This document shows, in pieces, positions 46,347-55,864 of a stretch of 64,000 bases of DNA (position 1 is the stretch's first letter; each line of letters begins with the position of its first letter). Below the pieces are notes generated by a model. It did no database searches and was not told the DNA's origin. It was given only the letters and a program-made list of their open reading frames with translations. The stretch is taken from assembly GCA_944320595.1 (NCBI GenBank), contig CALUIB010000039.1, forward strand, positions 42,097 to 106,096, given 5' to 3'. This DNA comes from an uncultured Muribaculaceae bacterium. Its GTDB lineage: Bacteria > Bacteroidota > Bacteroidia > Bacteroidales > Muribaculaceae. Made by a program: the position numbers and the translations under genes.

Positions 46347-49271
46347 ATGAACCAGCAAGCCCCTACCCCATTTTTACGCCTTGTCGCTAAAGCTTTTATC
46401 GAGAATGAGGCCGACAATTTGCGTGATTTTTGCTTTATATTCCCAAACAGGCGCAGTGGCGTTTTTTTTACTAAGGAATTGGAAGAATTAGCAGATAACA
46501 ATTTATTGGTTCTGCCTGAAATAACTTCAATTTCACAATTCGTTTCTGACATCACAGACAGTATTGAAATCACAAAAATCGAAGCTCTTTTACTCCTCTA
46601 TCAGGAGTATTGCAAAATAATGGGTGATAAAGCGGAGACATTCGATAGATTTTCGTATTGGGGCGATACAATATTAAATGATTTTAACGATACCGACAAA
46701 TACCTCGTAGATCCACAACAATTATTCCACAATGTCAAGGATTTAAAAGAAATACAAGCAAATTATTTGAATAAGGAACAACTGGAGGCGATTAAAAAAT
46801 ATTTTGGAGAGACTCCAGTACACCAATATTCCGACCCTGATAAATTGTGGAAAGACACTGGCTCTTCCACAAAATTCGTGACACTGTGGGACATATTATT
46901 TGATTTATATACCCACTTTAACCGCGCCATCAGCGATATGGGCGTATCATATTCAGGCAAGATATACAAAGACGCTGTTGCCAAAATTCGCACTATGCGT
47001 GTTGATGAATTTAAGCACAGGCAGTACATCTTCGTTGGTTTCAATGTCCTGTCAACTTCAGAATACTATATCTTTAAAATATTAAAGCAAAAAGGGATTG
47101 CCGATTATTATTGGGATTATAACTCACCAACTTTCGAGAATCAACAAAACAAGGCAACACGATTTGTGGGGCGAAACATAAAATTGTTCAAATCCAAACT
47201 TGATTTGCATGAAGAAAAAATAACCTCATACCCCCAATTACGGGCAATAGGTGTTCCGTCGAATATTGGACAAACAAAATACACTAAAGTCATTTTAGAT
47301 GAACTTATCGAATCAAAAGAAATTACCGACAAGGCAAATGCAATTAACACGGCAATTGTCTTGCCTGAAGAGTTTCTTCTTATTCCACTGCTCGACTCAA
47401 TCAATGACCGAATCACCGGCGTGAATATTACAATGGGTTACCCGTTGCGTTATACCGATATTGCTTCATTAATCTCGATTATTGCAAGAATGCACAAAAA
47501 TGCCCGGAAAGAGGGTGATGCGTTTTGCTATTTCCATGAAAATATCAGGGAACTTATTGCACATCCGTTAATGAAGTTAATTGCATCAGAAGAAACCTCG
47601 AACCTTTTATCCTACATAACACAAAATAATTTATTTTACGTCGAGCAACCTGTAATCAATGAATATGCGCCATCATTAAAATATATATTCGATCCTGTAA
47701 TAAAGACAAATGATACATCTGAACTTTTTAAATACATAAAACGAATAATTTCATTTGCTGAAGATTGCATTATTAGCAATAATTTGATTGCAGAAAATTC
47801 GGTTGAAATGGGATTTATTTCATCATATTTGGATCAACTTAATATATTGGCATCCATTATATTAAAGTATAACATACCGATGACCGATAATACATTTTTC
47901 TATTTTGTCGATAGAATGATAGCATCAGCAAATATTGCTTTTGAAGGAGAGCCATTGAAAGGCTTGCAAATAATGGGAATACTCGAAACAAGATGTCTCG
48001 ACTTTGACAATGTAATAATCCTGTCGATGAATGAACGCATATTCCCACGAAAGCATTATTCGCGGTCTTTTATTCCCCACTTATTAAGGAGAGCCAATGG
48101 TATGGCAACGGTAGAATTTCAAGAATGTATGTATGCCTATTATTTTTATCGCTTGATAAGTCGGGCAAAGAATGTAATTATGCTATTCGACTCCCGGACT
48201 CAATCAATAGGTTCTGGCGAGCCATCTCGATTTATATACCAATTGCAGACGTTGTTCCCACAGTCTAATATATGCCTTAACCACATCGGTTTTGATGTAT
48301 ATGCGCCCAAAGCCACTAAGATTAAGATACCCAAGAATGAACGAATCATGCATATCCTAAACCAGTACCGCACCAATGGTAGTGGTAAATATTTGTCGGC
48401 GAGTGCAATAAATCATTATATCAACTGTCCTTTGGCTTTTTATTTTGAGAAAATTGAAAAATTGCATATTCCTGATGAAATGATGGAATTCATGGATCCA
48501 AGTACACTCGGAACGGTGGTACATACTGTCCTTCAAGAAGTTTATGAACATAATGGCAAAAAATCCGCCGAAGGGATTTATGTAGATGAAATTGTAATAG
48601 ATAGAATATTACGTGATGAAGATGCATTGCGAGCCAAGATAAATGAAGTAATCAATCGGATATACTTGCATAAGCCCGAGTGTGATGTGGCTCTTACTGG
48701 AGAAACTATCGTTATAGGAACAGGAATACTGCTGCTGATTAAGAAACTGTTAATATTCGACAAGCAGCACAGTTTCACTATATTGCAAACCGAAAAAGAA
48801 GAAACATTCCATTGGCAGATTGATGAAGGCATCAGTATCAATATTAAACAATTTATCGACCGTGTGGATAGGGTTGCAGATGATAGCGGCGAGCAATACA
48901 TACGAATAATTGATTATAAGACAGGGAAAGACATCACGGCAACCTCTTCTGTCGCTATGATGTTTAATGCGAAATCACAAAATCGCGCTAAAGCAATGTT
49001 ACAGTTGATGCTTTACTGCAACGTATATGAGGCTCTTCATTCGCCCGAAGTGCCTATAAGACCAGTCATATACAAAATACGAAAAATAAGCGACTCGGGA
49101 TTTCGTGTGAATAAAAAAGAACTGGAAAATTATGCCAATATTAATGAAGAATACTTGCATTCGCTATCTCAAGTCATAAAGGACATTTTCAACCCGACCA
49201 AGCCATTCACACAAACTAAGAATGAAAATAACTGTTTATACTGCAAATTCACCGATTTTTGCCGCAAATAA
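46347..49271 (+). CDS. AddB/RecB-like nuclease with PD-(D/E)XK domain and Fe-S cysteines
   Basis: A 974-residue protein related to AddB. The N-terminal region is a degenerate helicase-like fold (FPNRRSGVFFTKEL near 33-46). The C-terminal nuclease domain starts at SASAINHYINCPLAFYFE (about 684-701) and has the DYKTG motif (IIDYKTGKD). It ends in CLYCKFTDFC, which together with the earlier Cys forms an AddB-type [4Fe-4S] site. Such proteins process DNA ends for recombinational repair, normally with an AddA helicase-nuclease; no addA is in this window. Confidence 0.8.
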   Translation: MNQQAPTPFLRLVAKAFIENEADNLRDFCFIFPNRRSGVFFTKELEELADNNLLVLPEITSISQFVSDITDSIEITKIEALLLLYQEYCKIMGDKAETFDRFSYWGDTILNDFNDTDKYLVDPQQLFHNVKDLKEIQANYLNKEQLEAIKKYFGETPVHQYSDPDKLWKDTGSSTKFVTLWDILFDLYTHFNRAISDMGVSYSGKIYKDAVAKIRTMRVDEFKHRQYIFVGFNVLSTSEYYIFKILKQKGIADYYWDYNSPTFENQQNKATRFVGRNIKLFKSKLDLHEEKITSYPQLRAIGVPSNIGQTKYTKVILDELIESKEITDKANAINTAIVLPEEFLLIPLLDSINDRITGVNITMGYPLRYTDIASLISIIARMHKNARKEGDAFCYFHENIRELIAHPLMKLIASEETSNLLSYITQNNLFYVEQPVINEYAPSLKYIFDPVIKTNDTSELFKYIKRIISFAEDCIISNNLIAENSVEMGFISSYLDQLNILASIILKYNIPMTDNTFFYFVDRMIASANIAFEGEPLKGLQIMGILETRCLDFDNVIILSMNERIFPRKHYSRSFIPHLLRRANGMATVEFQECMYAYYFYRLISRAKNVIMLFDSRTQSIGSGEPSRFIYQLQTLFPQSNICLNHIGFDVYAPKATKIKIPKNERIMHILNQYRTNGSGKYLSASAINHYINCPLAFYFEKIEKLHIPDEMMEFMDPSTLGTVVHTVLQEVYEHNGKKSAEGIYVDEIVIDRILRDEDALRAKINEVINRIYLHKPECDVALTGETIVIGTGILLLIKKLLIFDKQHSFTILQTEKEETFHWQIDEGISINIKQFIDRVDRVADDSGEQYIRIIDYKTGKDITATSSVAMMFNAKSQNRAKAMLQLMLYCNVYEALHSPEVPIRPVIYKIRKISDSGFRVNKKELENYANINEEYLHSLSQVIKDIFNPTKPFTQTKNENNCLYCKFTDFCRK

Positions 49272-49294
49272 AGTGTTTATTGTGAATATTTTCG

Positions 49295-49302
49295 TAACTT
49301 TG
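49295..49302 (+). promoter_or_regulatory. Candidate -7 box for rplY
   Basis: TAACTTTG, 84 bases before the rplY ATG, matches TAnnTTTG. The -33 region is only TGTTTA. Confidence 0.45.
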
Positions 49303-49385
49303 CACCGCTTTTTACAGATTCCAAGTGTGATGGGAAATTAAGAAGCACTGACACTTAATTTTTAGTAACACAAAATTATCACAAA

Positions 49386-50039
49386 ATGAAATCATTCAAA
49401 TTAAATGCCGAGCCGAGAACCGAACTCGGAAAGAAGGCTAGCAAGGCTCTTCGTAAAGACTCGAAAATCCCGGTAGTGTTAAATGGCGGAGAGATTGTAG
49501 ATCTCCCATATACTGGAGAACTTGGCCCGGGTCAAAAAGTAGTGGAACTCTGCAACAACAAAGGTATAATCACTACCGACCTTGTAGTGAATGTTGAAGA
49601 TGTAAGAAAACTTATTTACACTCCCGACATCTTTGCCATTGACCTCACTTTCAATGGGAAAACTATAAATGCAGTCCTTAAAGACTTGCAGACGCACCCG
49701 GTAACCGACAAGGTTCTTCACATCGACTTGCTCGAAGTAAACGACAAGAAACCCATCGTGATGGAAGTACCTGTAAAACTTGAAGGCCACGCCGAGGGTG
49801 TTAAAGCTGGTGGTAAACTTGTCCTCTCAATGAAGAAATTGAAGGTAAAAGCGCTCTACACCAATATCCCTGAACGTGTAGTCATCAATGTTGACAACAT
49901 TAAGTTGGGACAATCTCTAAAGGTTGGTGATTTGCACTTCGATAATTACGAAATTGTCAATGCAAAGCACGCAGTAGTTTGCGCAGTTCAATTGACCCGT
50001 GCTGCACGTGGTGCACAAGCAGCTAACGCCAATAACTAA
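49386..50039 (+). CDS. rplY: 50S ribosomal protein L25/general stress protein Ctc
   Basis: A 217-residue two-domain L25: the 5S rRNA-binding domain (about 1-90, [20 protein letters not shown]) and the CTC beta domain (about 95-190, [19 protein letters not shown]). The C-terminal tail is Ala- and Asn-rich. The extended CTC form is the usual one outside Enterobacteria. It leads the rplY-pth-S4 protein run. Confidence 0.95.
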   Translation: MKSFKLNAEPRTELGKKASKALRKDSKIPVVLNGGEIVDLPYTGELGPGQKVVELCNNKGIITTDLVVNVEDVRKLIYTPDIFAIDLTFNGKTINAVLKDLQTHPVTDKVLHIDLLEVNDKKPIVMEVPVKLEGHAEGVKAGGKLVLSMKKLKVKALYTNIPERVVINVDNIKLGQSLKVGDLHFDNYEIVNAKHAVVCAVQLTRAARGAQAANANN

Positions 50040-50059
50040 AAACACAACAAATTGCACGA

Positions 50060-50623
50060 ATGAAGTTTCTTATTGTAGGATTGGGTAACATTGGTAATGA
50101 ATACCAAAATACTCGCCACAATATAGGTTTTAAGATATTGGATGCCTTAGCCGAGGCATCCAATATTACTTTTAGCACGCAACGGTATGGCGACGTGGCA
50201 TATATGCGCGTCAAAAACCAGAACCTTGTGCTGTTAAAACCATCTACGTATATGAACCTTAGTGGAGAGGCCGTAAGATATTGGAAGAACAAAGAGAATA
50301 TTGAACTCGAAAATATCCTTGTTATAGTTGATGACATTTCCCTACCATTTGGAGCAATACGACTGAAAGGGAAAGGCAGCGACGGTGGGCATAACGGGTT
50401 AAAGAACATTGCTGCTATGCTACAAACCGAATCTTATTCACGCTTACGCTTTGGCATTGGGAATGATTTCCCTCGTGGAGCGCAAATCGACTACGTTTTA
50501 GGAACATTTTCCGAAGAACAACAAAATATATTCAAGGAACGTGTCGGAGTGGCTATTGATGCCATAAAGAACTTTTGTTTGTCGGGACTTGCATTTACGA
50601 TGACACATTTCAATAACAAATAG
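50060..50623 (+). CDS. pth: Peptidyl-tRNA hydrolase
   Basis: A 187-residue enzyme that releases peptides from peptidyl-tRNA drop-offs. N-terminal [16 protein letters not shown] contains the catalytic H20, with the supporting MNLSGEAV and VDDISLPFG (Asp of the triad) downstream. Length is typical. It is 20 bases after rplY, a common pairing. Confidence 0.96.
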   Translation: MKFLIVGLGNIGNEYQNTRHNIGFKILDALAEASNITFSTQRYGDVAYMRVKNQNLVLLKPSTYMNLSGEAVRYWKNKENIELENILVIVDDISLPFGAIRLKGKGSDGGHNGLKNIAAMLQTESYSRLRFGIGNDFPRGAQIDYVLGTFSEEQQNIFKERVGVAIDAIKNFCLSGLAFTMTHFNNK

Positions 50624-50625
50624 TT

Positions 50626-51072
50626 ATGGCGCAAGAAGAAAGAGTCGATAAATGGCTTTGGGCCACACGTATATTCAAAACACGCAGCATTGCTACAGAT
50701 GCCTGTAAGAAAGGGCGTATTGCTGTAGATGGAGTAACTGTGAAACCGTCTCGCACAGTAAAAATTGGCGACAAGATTTCGGTCAGGAAACCTCCAGTTA
50801 CCTATACTTTTGAAGTTATTGGACTAACTGAAGCTCGTGTAGGTGCAAAGTTGGTTCCTAATTTTCTAAAAAACTTGACTACGCGCGATCAATATGAGTT
50901 GCTCGATATGGTGCGCATAAGTGGGTTTGTCAATCGCCAAAAAGGCTTGGGCCGACCGACTAAAAAAGAAGGTCGCGAATTGGCGCAATTTACTGAAATG
51001 TCTTTTTCTGAATTTGATTTCGATGACGATTTCCTTGACGATGACGATATTTATGACAATGATGAAAGATAG
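50626..51072 (+). CDS. S4-domain RNA-binding protein (Hsp15-like)
   Basis: A 148-residue protein with an S4 domain over residues about 5-65 (RVDKWLWATRIFKTRS, CKKGRIAVDG). The C-terminal tail is acidic (FDDDFLDDDDIYDNDE). This matches Hsp15/HslR relatives, which bind stalled 50S subunits that keep a nascent chain. It starts 2 bases after the pth stop, fitting a common role in ribosome rescue. Confidence 0.88.
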   Translation: MAQEERVDKWLWATRIFKTRSIATDACKKGRIAVDGVTVKPSRTVKIGDKISVRKPPVTYTFEVIGLTEARVGAKLVPNFLKNLTTRDQYELLDMVRISGFVNRQKGLGRPTKKEGRELAQFTEMSFSEFDFDDDFLDDDDIYDNDER

Positions 51073-51086
51073 CCCCGGAACTGGCT

Positions 51087-51109
51087 ATTTTGCAATATGA
51101 TTGCAAAAT
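51087..51109 (+). promoter_or_regulatory. Palindrome upstream of the metal-efflux genes
   Basis: ATTTTGCAA (51087-51095) and TTGCAAAAT (51101-51109) form a perfect 9-5-9 inverted repeat 15 bases after the S4 gene stop. It could end the upstream transcript, or be an operator for a metal-responsive repressor; the T run after it is weak, which favours the operator idea slightly. Confidence 0.5.
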
Positions 51110-51117
51110 TTATTGCG

Positions 51118-51125
51118 TAAATTTG
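51118..51125 (+). promoter_or_regulatory. -7 box overlapping the start of the His-rich gene
   Basis: TAAATTTG lies only 5 bases before the ATG at 51130. If used, the mRNA would be leaderless or translation would start further inside. A TTG is 14 bases upstream rather than 19. Confidence 0.35.
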
Positions 51126-51129
51126 CATC

Positions 51130-51540
51130 ATGAAATACCGAGCCATACACAACATCACATCACTATTAGCCATAGCTGCAATCGTTATTGGCAGCATGGC
51201 TCAATTCCATCATCATTTAAAAAATGGTAGCGTGTGTGTTGTATATGGCGAATTTATTGCATCCATAATAAACCACAACTGCCCGTTACATGAGCATAGT
51301 GACCATGAAAATGCCCCTGCACCCGACAATAAGAGCTGTTCTTTCAAATTAAGCTCTTTTAATGTATCGGATAATAACACCTCCATTTTTTGCAAAATAA
51401 TTGCAGAATTTCCATCAAGCACATGGTTGCAGCCTGTGCGAAGAAATATTTTGCCTATTAAACGTCCATATTACATTAGTGCCACTACATCGCCACTAAT
51501 TTATGGCGTTTTAGGGTTTCGCGCTCCTCCAATCTTTTAG
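51130..51540 (+). CDS. Small His/Cys-rich exported protein, metal-operon associated
   Basis: A 136-residue protein with one N-terminal hydrophobic segment (about 8-25). Metal-ligand type residues follow: HHH at 27-29, C36, C51, H54, H56, H59 and C70. The C-terminal half is unremarkable and ends GFRAPPIF. Small proteins of this type often precede heavy-metal RND genes in Bacteroidota (I think of the DUF6769 kind, not verified). It could bind or hand over a metal in the periplasm. Confidence 0.65.
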   Translation: MKYRAIHNITSLLAIAAIVIGSMAQFHHHLKNGSVCVVYGEFIASIINHNCPLHEHSDHENAPAPDNKSCSFKLSSFNVSDNNTSIFCKIIAEFPSSTWLQPVRRNILPIKRPYYISATTSPLIYGVLGFRAPPIF

Positions 51541-51572
51541 CCTCCATCAAAGTTAATGATAAAACTTGTTTG

Positions 51573-51603
51573 AATATTGTCATATAGGACTTCTGACAAT
51601 ATT
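51573..51603 (+). terminator. Inverted repeat between the His-rich gene and the adaptor gene
   Basis: AATATTGTCA (51573-51582) and TGACAATATT (51594-51603) form a perfect 10-bp stem with an 11-base loop, followed by TTAG. It may be a partial terminator or a binding site; it differs from the palindrome at 51087. Confidence 0.4.
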
Positions 51604-51673
51604 TTAGCGAGCTATAAACATGGCATTTATAATTGCCTATTATTTTTCATGCCTTTAAATAACATATACATAT

Positions 51674-52771
51674 ATGAAATATCTATTATATTTTTTACCT
51701 TTACTAATTTCAGTATCATGTAGCAATGCCGAACATTCTCATGAAAGCGAAGAAACCACCCCACACCATCATACAGACGAAATAACACTTATGCCCGAAA
51801 CCGCAAAGCGTTTTGGCGTTGAAACGTCAATTGTAGAATTAGGTGATTTCTGCGAAACAGTAACAGTGTCGGGTGAGATATATCCTGAAGTGAATCAAGA
51901 ATATACTATATCTGCTACAAAAAATGGTATAGTCAATTTTTTAAGGGGTATAAATATCGGTTCAAAAATCATCAAAGGGGAACCTGTGGCAAATATTTCA
52001 TCAAATACCGTAATTGGTGGAGATGATGACATTAAAGCAAAAATCACATTAGAAAATGCGGAACGAGAATACAATCGAATGACCGCTTTGTATGAAGAAA
52101 AAATCATAACAGAGCGTGACTACATTGCGGCCAAAGAAGCTTTTCAGCAAGCTCAAAATGCCTATAAACCCCAAACTTCGGCTCCAGTATCGGCAGTTAC
52201 TGGCATTGTTACATCAATTTATGTAAACAATGGTGCCTATGTTGAGGTAGGAATGCCCATTGCCACCATATCGGCCGGCAATTCGTTAATACTTCGAGCC
52301 GATTTGCCCGAACGATTTGGAAAATTGCCAATAACAGATGCCAATTTCAAATTACAATATGCCACCGACACGGTTTATAATGTTGCTGCACTCGGAGGCA
52401 AATTGTTGTCACGCGATGCCCTAACAACTTCTTCTGCTGGTTATTTGCCGGTATATTTTAAATTTAACAATGATAATAATATAATTGCCAACTCTTTTGC
52501 CGAAGTATTCTTAAAAGGGAATGTTAGGCATAATGTGCTTTCAATCCCTATTTCGGCATTGACCGAGGAACAAGGCGACTATTTCGTGTATGAAAAGGTT
52601 GATGCAGAATGTTATGTGAAACATCTAATTTCTGTGGGAGCGACCGATGGGTATCGCATTGAAGTTTTGTCGGGAATAGCTCCAGAAATGGAAATTGTAA
52701 CAAACGGAGCCATAATTGTAAAACTCGCAGCCAACGCAGGTGCTGTGCCTGGTCATTCACACGAACATTAA
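51674..52771 (+). CDS. RND efflux periplasmic adaptor (CusB/CzcB type)
   Basis: A 365-residue probable lipoprotein (signal to C16 in ISVSC) of the membrane-fusion family. A His/Glu-rich segment follows the anchor (HSHESEE, PHHHTDE, residues 21-36), and another His cluster (PGHSHEH) ends the protein. Both are typical metal-binding decorations. The core has the beta-barrel/lipoyl/hairpin segments, including GIVTSIYVNNGAYVEVG. It bridges the inner-membrane pump and the TolC-like channel encoded next. It lies 12 bases before the pump gene. Confidence 0.9.
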   Translation: MKYLLYFLPLLISVSCSNAEHSHESEETTPHHHTDEITLMPETAKRFGVETSIVELGDFCETVTVSGEIYPEVNQEYTISATKNGIVNFLRGINIGSKIIKGEPVANISSNTVIGGDDDIKAKITLENAEREYNRMTALYEEKIITERDYIAAKEAFQQAQNAYKPQTSAPVSAVTGIVTSIYVNNGAYVEVGMPIATISAGNSLILRADLPERFGKLPITDANFKLQYATDTVYNVAALGGKLLSRDALTTSSAGYLPVYFKFNNDNNIIANSFAEVFLKGNVRHNVLSIPISALTEEQGDYFVYEKVDAECYVKHLISVGATDGYRIEVLSGIAPEMEIVTNGAIIVKLAANAGAVPGHSHEH

Positions 52772-52783
52772 ATCTCACGTCGT

Positions 52784-55700
52784 ATGCTTAATAAAATTAT
52801 TAAATTTTCATTACAAAATCGGATTTTAATATTGCTTGTTGCTTTGTTCCTAACAATATTAGGGATATATGTTACAGTTAAATCCGAAATCGACGTATTT
52901 CCCGATTTAAATGCGCCGACTGTGGTGATTATGACAGAAGCTCCTGGATACGCTCCCGAAGAGATTGAAAAAACGGTCACATTCCCTATAGAAACAGTAA
53001 TGAACGGTGCCACTGGTGTACGCCGAGTGAGGTCATCCTCAAATACTGGTTTTTCTACAGTTTCGGTTGAATTCGACTGGGGTACTGATATTTATCAAGC
53101 ACGGCAAACTGTAATGGAAAAATTGACAACCGTAAGTCAACAATTCCCTGCCGGCGTAGAAGCCCCTGTTTTGGGACCGCAAACATCTATATTGGGAGAA
53201 ATGCTAATTGTCAGTCTCACTGCAGATAGCACTTCGCTGCTTGATTTGCGAACCATAGCCGACCGCACCATTCGACCTCGACTGCTAGCTCTTGGTGGCG
53301 TATCTGAAGTACAAGTAATTGGTGGAGATATAAAGGAATACCAGATACTGCTCGACCTTGAAAAAATGAAATATATGAATGTCACACTGCAAGAAGTTGT
53401 TGATGCTACTGAGAGCATCAACAACAACGTGGGTGGAAGCATTTTATATGAGTTCGGAAACGAATATATAGTAAAAGGCAATATCAATACGCGCAACTTG
53501 TCAGATATATCTCGTTCGGTTGTACGCAACGATTCCGGGAAAATAGTAACCATTGCCGACATTGGAGCAGTAAGAATTGGCTCTAAAACCCCAAAATTAG
53601 GAACAGCATCAGAAAAAGGTCGGCCGGCAGTGTCCTTGACAATAACAAAGCAGCCAAACTCTGACACGAACGAGCTTACTGACAAAATAATATCTTCACT
53701 AGATGGAATAAAGGCCAATTTGCCTTCGGACGTGCATATATCCACCGATACATTCATGCAAAGCCGATTCATAAATAATTCTATACGCAATATAGAACAT
53801 TCACTCATAGAGGGTGCCATATTTGTGGTAATAATATTATTTATCTTCTTGATGAATTTCCGCACCACTATCATTTCATTGGTGGCTCTCCCACTATCGG
53901 TACTTATCACCATGATTATATTGCATTATATTGGCTATACAATCAATACTATGATTCTTGGGGGTATTGCCATTGCAATAGGTTCACTTGTTGATGACGC
54001 AATTGTGGATGTGGAAAATGTATTCCGCCGATTAAGGGAAAACAGAGAACTGCCACAAGAAAAGCGCCTTCCGGTAATAGAAATTGTTAACGAGGCATCA
54101 TGCGAAGTCAGAATGCCGATTTTCAATTCTTCTCTCATAATCATGGCAAGTTTCCTGCCGTTGTTCTTTTTAAGCGACATGGAAGGCCGATTGCTAATTC
54201 CTCTTGGCGTAGCCTTTATAGTGTCGCTGCTTGCATCAACCATTGTGGCACTCACTGTTACGCCTGTTTTGTGCAGTTACTTGCTTAAAGCCGACAAAGA
54301 AAAAGATGTAAAAGAATCCTACTTGGCTGCAACATTAAAACGAAACTACCAAAAAGCCCTAAAATGGAGCTTTGCTCACAAAACACTAATCCTTTCAGGT
54401 ACAGGCGTTTTGTTCGTTGTAGCGTTGGCATTGTTTTTCACTTTAGGCCGCAGTTTCTTACCTCCATTCAATGAAGGGGCATTTACGATAAATGTTAGTT
54501 TAATGCCCGGAGTCTCACTTGAAGAGTCTGACAAAATAGGACGAGAGGCTGAAGAAATAATCTTGAGCATTCCTGAAATAACAACAGTTTCACGTAAGAC
54601 AGGACGAGCAGAGCTGTCGGAACATTCTTTCGGTGTCAATGTCTCTGAAATCGAAGCTCCTTATGAGCTATCAGGCAGAACAAAAGAAAAATTAATCGAA
54701 GAATTACGGCACAAGTTATCATCTATTCCTGGTGCGAATATCGAAATTGGGCAACCAATATCACACCGCATTGATGCAATGCTTTCTGGTACGAAAGCTC
54801 AGATTGCAATAAAGCTATTTGGAGATGACCTCACCCAATTATACCAAATAGGGAGTAAAATAAAAAATAGCATAACAGATATAGATGGCATAGTAGATGT
54901 AAACCTTGAACAACAAGTTTCTCGTCCACAATTGCACATTACACCTCGACGAGAGTTAATGGCACAATATGGTATTTCAATGCCACAATTTGCTCAATTC
55001 GTTAAAATAGCATTATCTGGAGAAGTGGTCTCAGAGGTATATGATGACGGCCTGCCATACGATTTGACGCTGAAAGTGTCGGACGAAGACCGTAATAGCA
55101 TCGAGAAAATTAAGAATTTGGCTGTCGATAGCAATATCGGCAAAATACCATTATCACAGATTGCTGAAATCACATCAACCGATGGGCCAAATACGATTAA
55201 CCGAGAAAATGTGAGTCGCAGAATTATAATTTCGGCAAATGTGCACGAACGTGATTTGCGTGGAGCGGTAAACGACATTCAAAAAACTATTAATTCCAAC
55301 ATAACTTTGCCCGAAGGATACTACATTGTATATGGCGGACAGTTTGAAAGCGAGGCGCAAGCTTCACAAACGCTGCTGATTGCATCAATAGTGGCATTGC
55401 TTATTGTATTCATGCTGCTTTACCACGAATTCAAAAATGCCTCCCAGTCGCTTACGGTGTTGTTGAATTTACCACTTGCAATGATAGGGGGGATTTTCAT
55501 TCTGTTTTTTACATCAGGAGAATTAAATATACCTGCTATTATCGGTTTTATTTCATTGCTTGGCATTACAACTCGTAATGGAATGTTGTTAATGTCGCAT
55601 TACAACCACCTCCGTGACGAAGGTGTGGCTTTGCGCCAACGTATTATGATTGGCTCCATCGACCGGTTAAATCCAATTATAATGACGGCACTGTCCTCGG

Positions 55701-55864
55701 CACTGGCCCTTATACCATTGGCCGTAAAAAGTTCGGAACCAGGAAATGAAATACAAAGCCCAATGGCTATTGTAATTTTAGGCGGTTTGCTCACATCTAC
55801 GATTCTTAATCTATTTGTAGTACCTATCATTTATTATTTAAACAATAGAAATAAAGATGAATAA
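52784..55864 (+). CDS. Heavy-metal efflux RND pump (CusA/CzcA family)
   Basis: A 1026-residue, 12-TM proton-driven pump of the HME subfamily. The TM4 motif reads GSLVDDAIVDVENV (about 403-416), and two large periplasmic loops follow TM1 and TM7. FPIETVMNGATGVRRVRS and SEIDVFPDLNAPTV near the N-terminus are family signatures. The VDDAIVDVEN form differs from the classical Zn/Co (DFG..DGAVV) motif, so the metal cannot be named. It overlaps the outer-membrane gene by 8 bases. Confidence 0.93.
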   Translation: MLNKIIKFSLQNRILILLVALFLTILGIYVTVKSEIDVFPDLNAPTVVIMTEAPGYAPEEIEKTVTFPIETVMNGATGVRRVRSSSNTGFSTVSVEFDWGTDIYQARQTVMEKLTTVSQQFPAGVEAPVLGPQTSILGEMLIVSLTADSTSLLDLRTIADRTIRPRLLALGGVSEVQVIGGDIKEYQILLDLEKMKYMNVTLQEVVDATESINNNVGGSILYEFGNEYIVKGNINTRNLSDISRSVVRNDSGKIVTIADIGAVRIGSKTPKLGTASEKGRPAVSLTITKQPNSDTNELTDKIISSLDGIKANLPSDVHISTDTFMQSRFINNSIRNIEHSLIEGAIFVVIILFIFLMNFRTTIISLVALPLSVLITMIILHYIGYTINTMILGGIAIAIGSLVDDAIVDVENVFRRLRENRELPQEKRLPVIEIVNEASCEVRMPIFNSSLIIMASFLPLFFLSDMEGRLLIPLGVAFIVSLLASTIVALTVTPVLCSYLLKADKEKDVKESYLAATLKRNYQKALKWSFAHKTLILSGTGVLFVVALALFFTLGRSFLPPFNEGAFTINVSLMPGVSLEESDKIGREAEEIILSIPEITTVSRKTGRAELSEHSFGVNVSEIEAPYELSGRTKEKLIEELRHKLSSIPGANIEIGQPISHRIDAMLSGTKAQIAIKLFGDDLTQLYQIGSKIKNSITDIDGIVDVNLEQQVSRPQLHITPRRELMAQYGISMPQFAQFVKIALSGEVVSEVYDDGLPYDLTLKVSDEDRNSIEKIKNLAVDSNIGKIPLSQIAEITSTDGPNTINRENVSRRIIISANVHERDLRGAVNDIQKTINSNITLPEGYYIVYGGQFESEAQASQTLLIASIVALLIVFMLLYHEFKNASQSLTVLLNLPLAMIGGIFILFFTSGELNIPAIIGFISLLGITTRNGMLLMSHYNHLRDEGVALRQRIMIGSIDRLNPIIMTALSSALALIPLAVKSSEPGNEIQSPMAIVILGGLLTSTILNLFVVPIIYYLNNRNKDE

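Noticed and set aside
53137..53913. 258-codon open frame on the minus strand
   Set aside because: It lies wholly within the RND pump gene and shows no family features or start signals.
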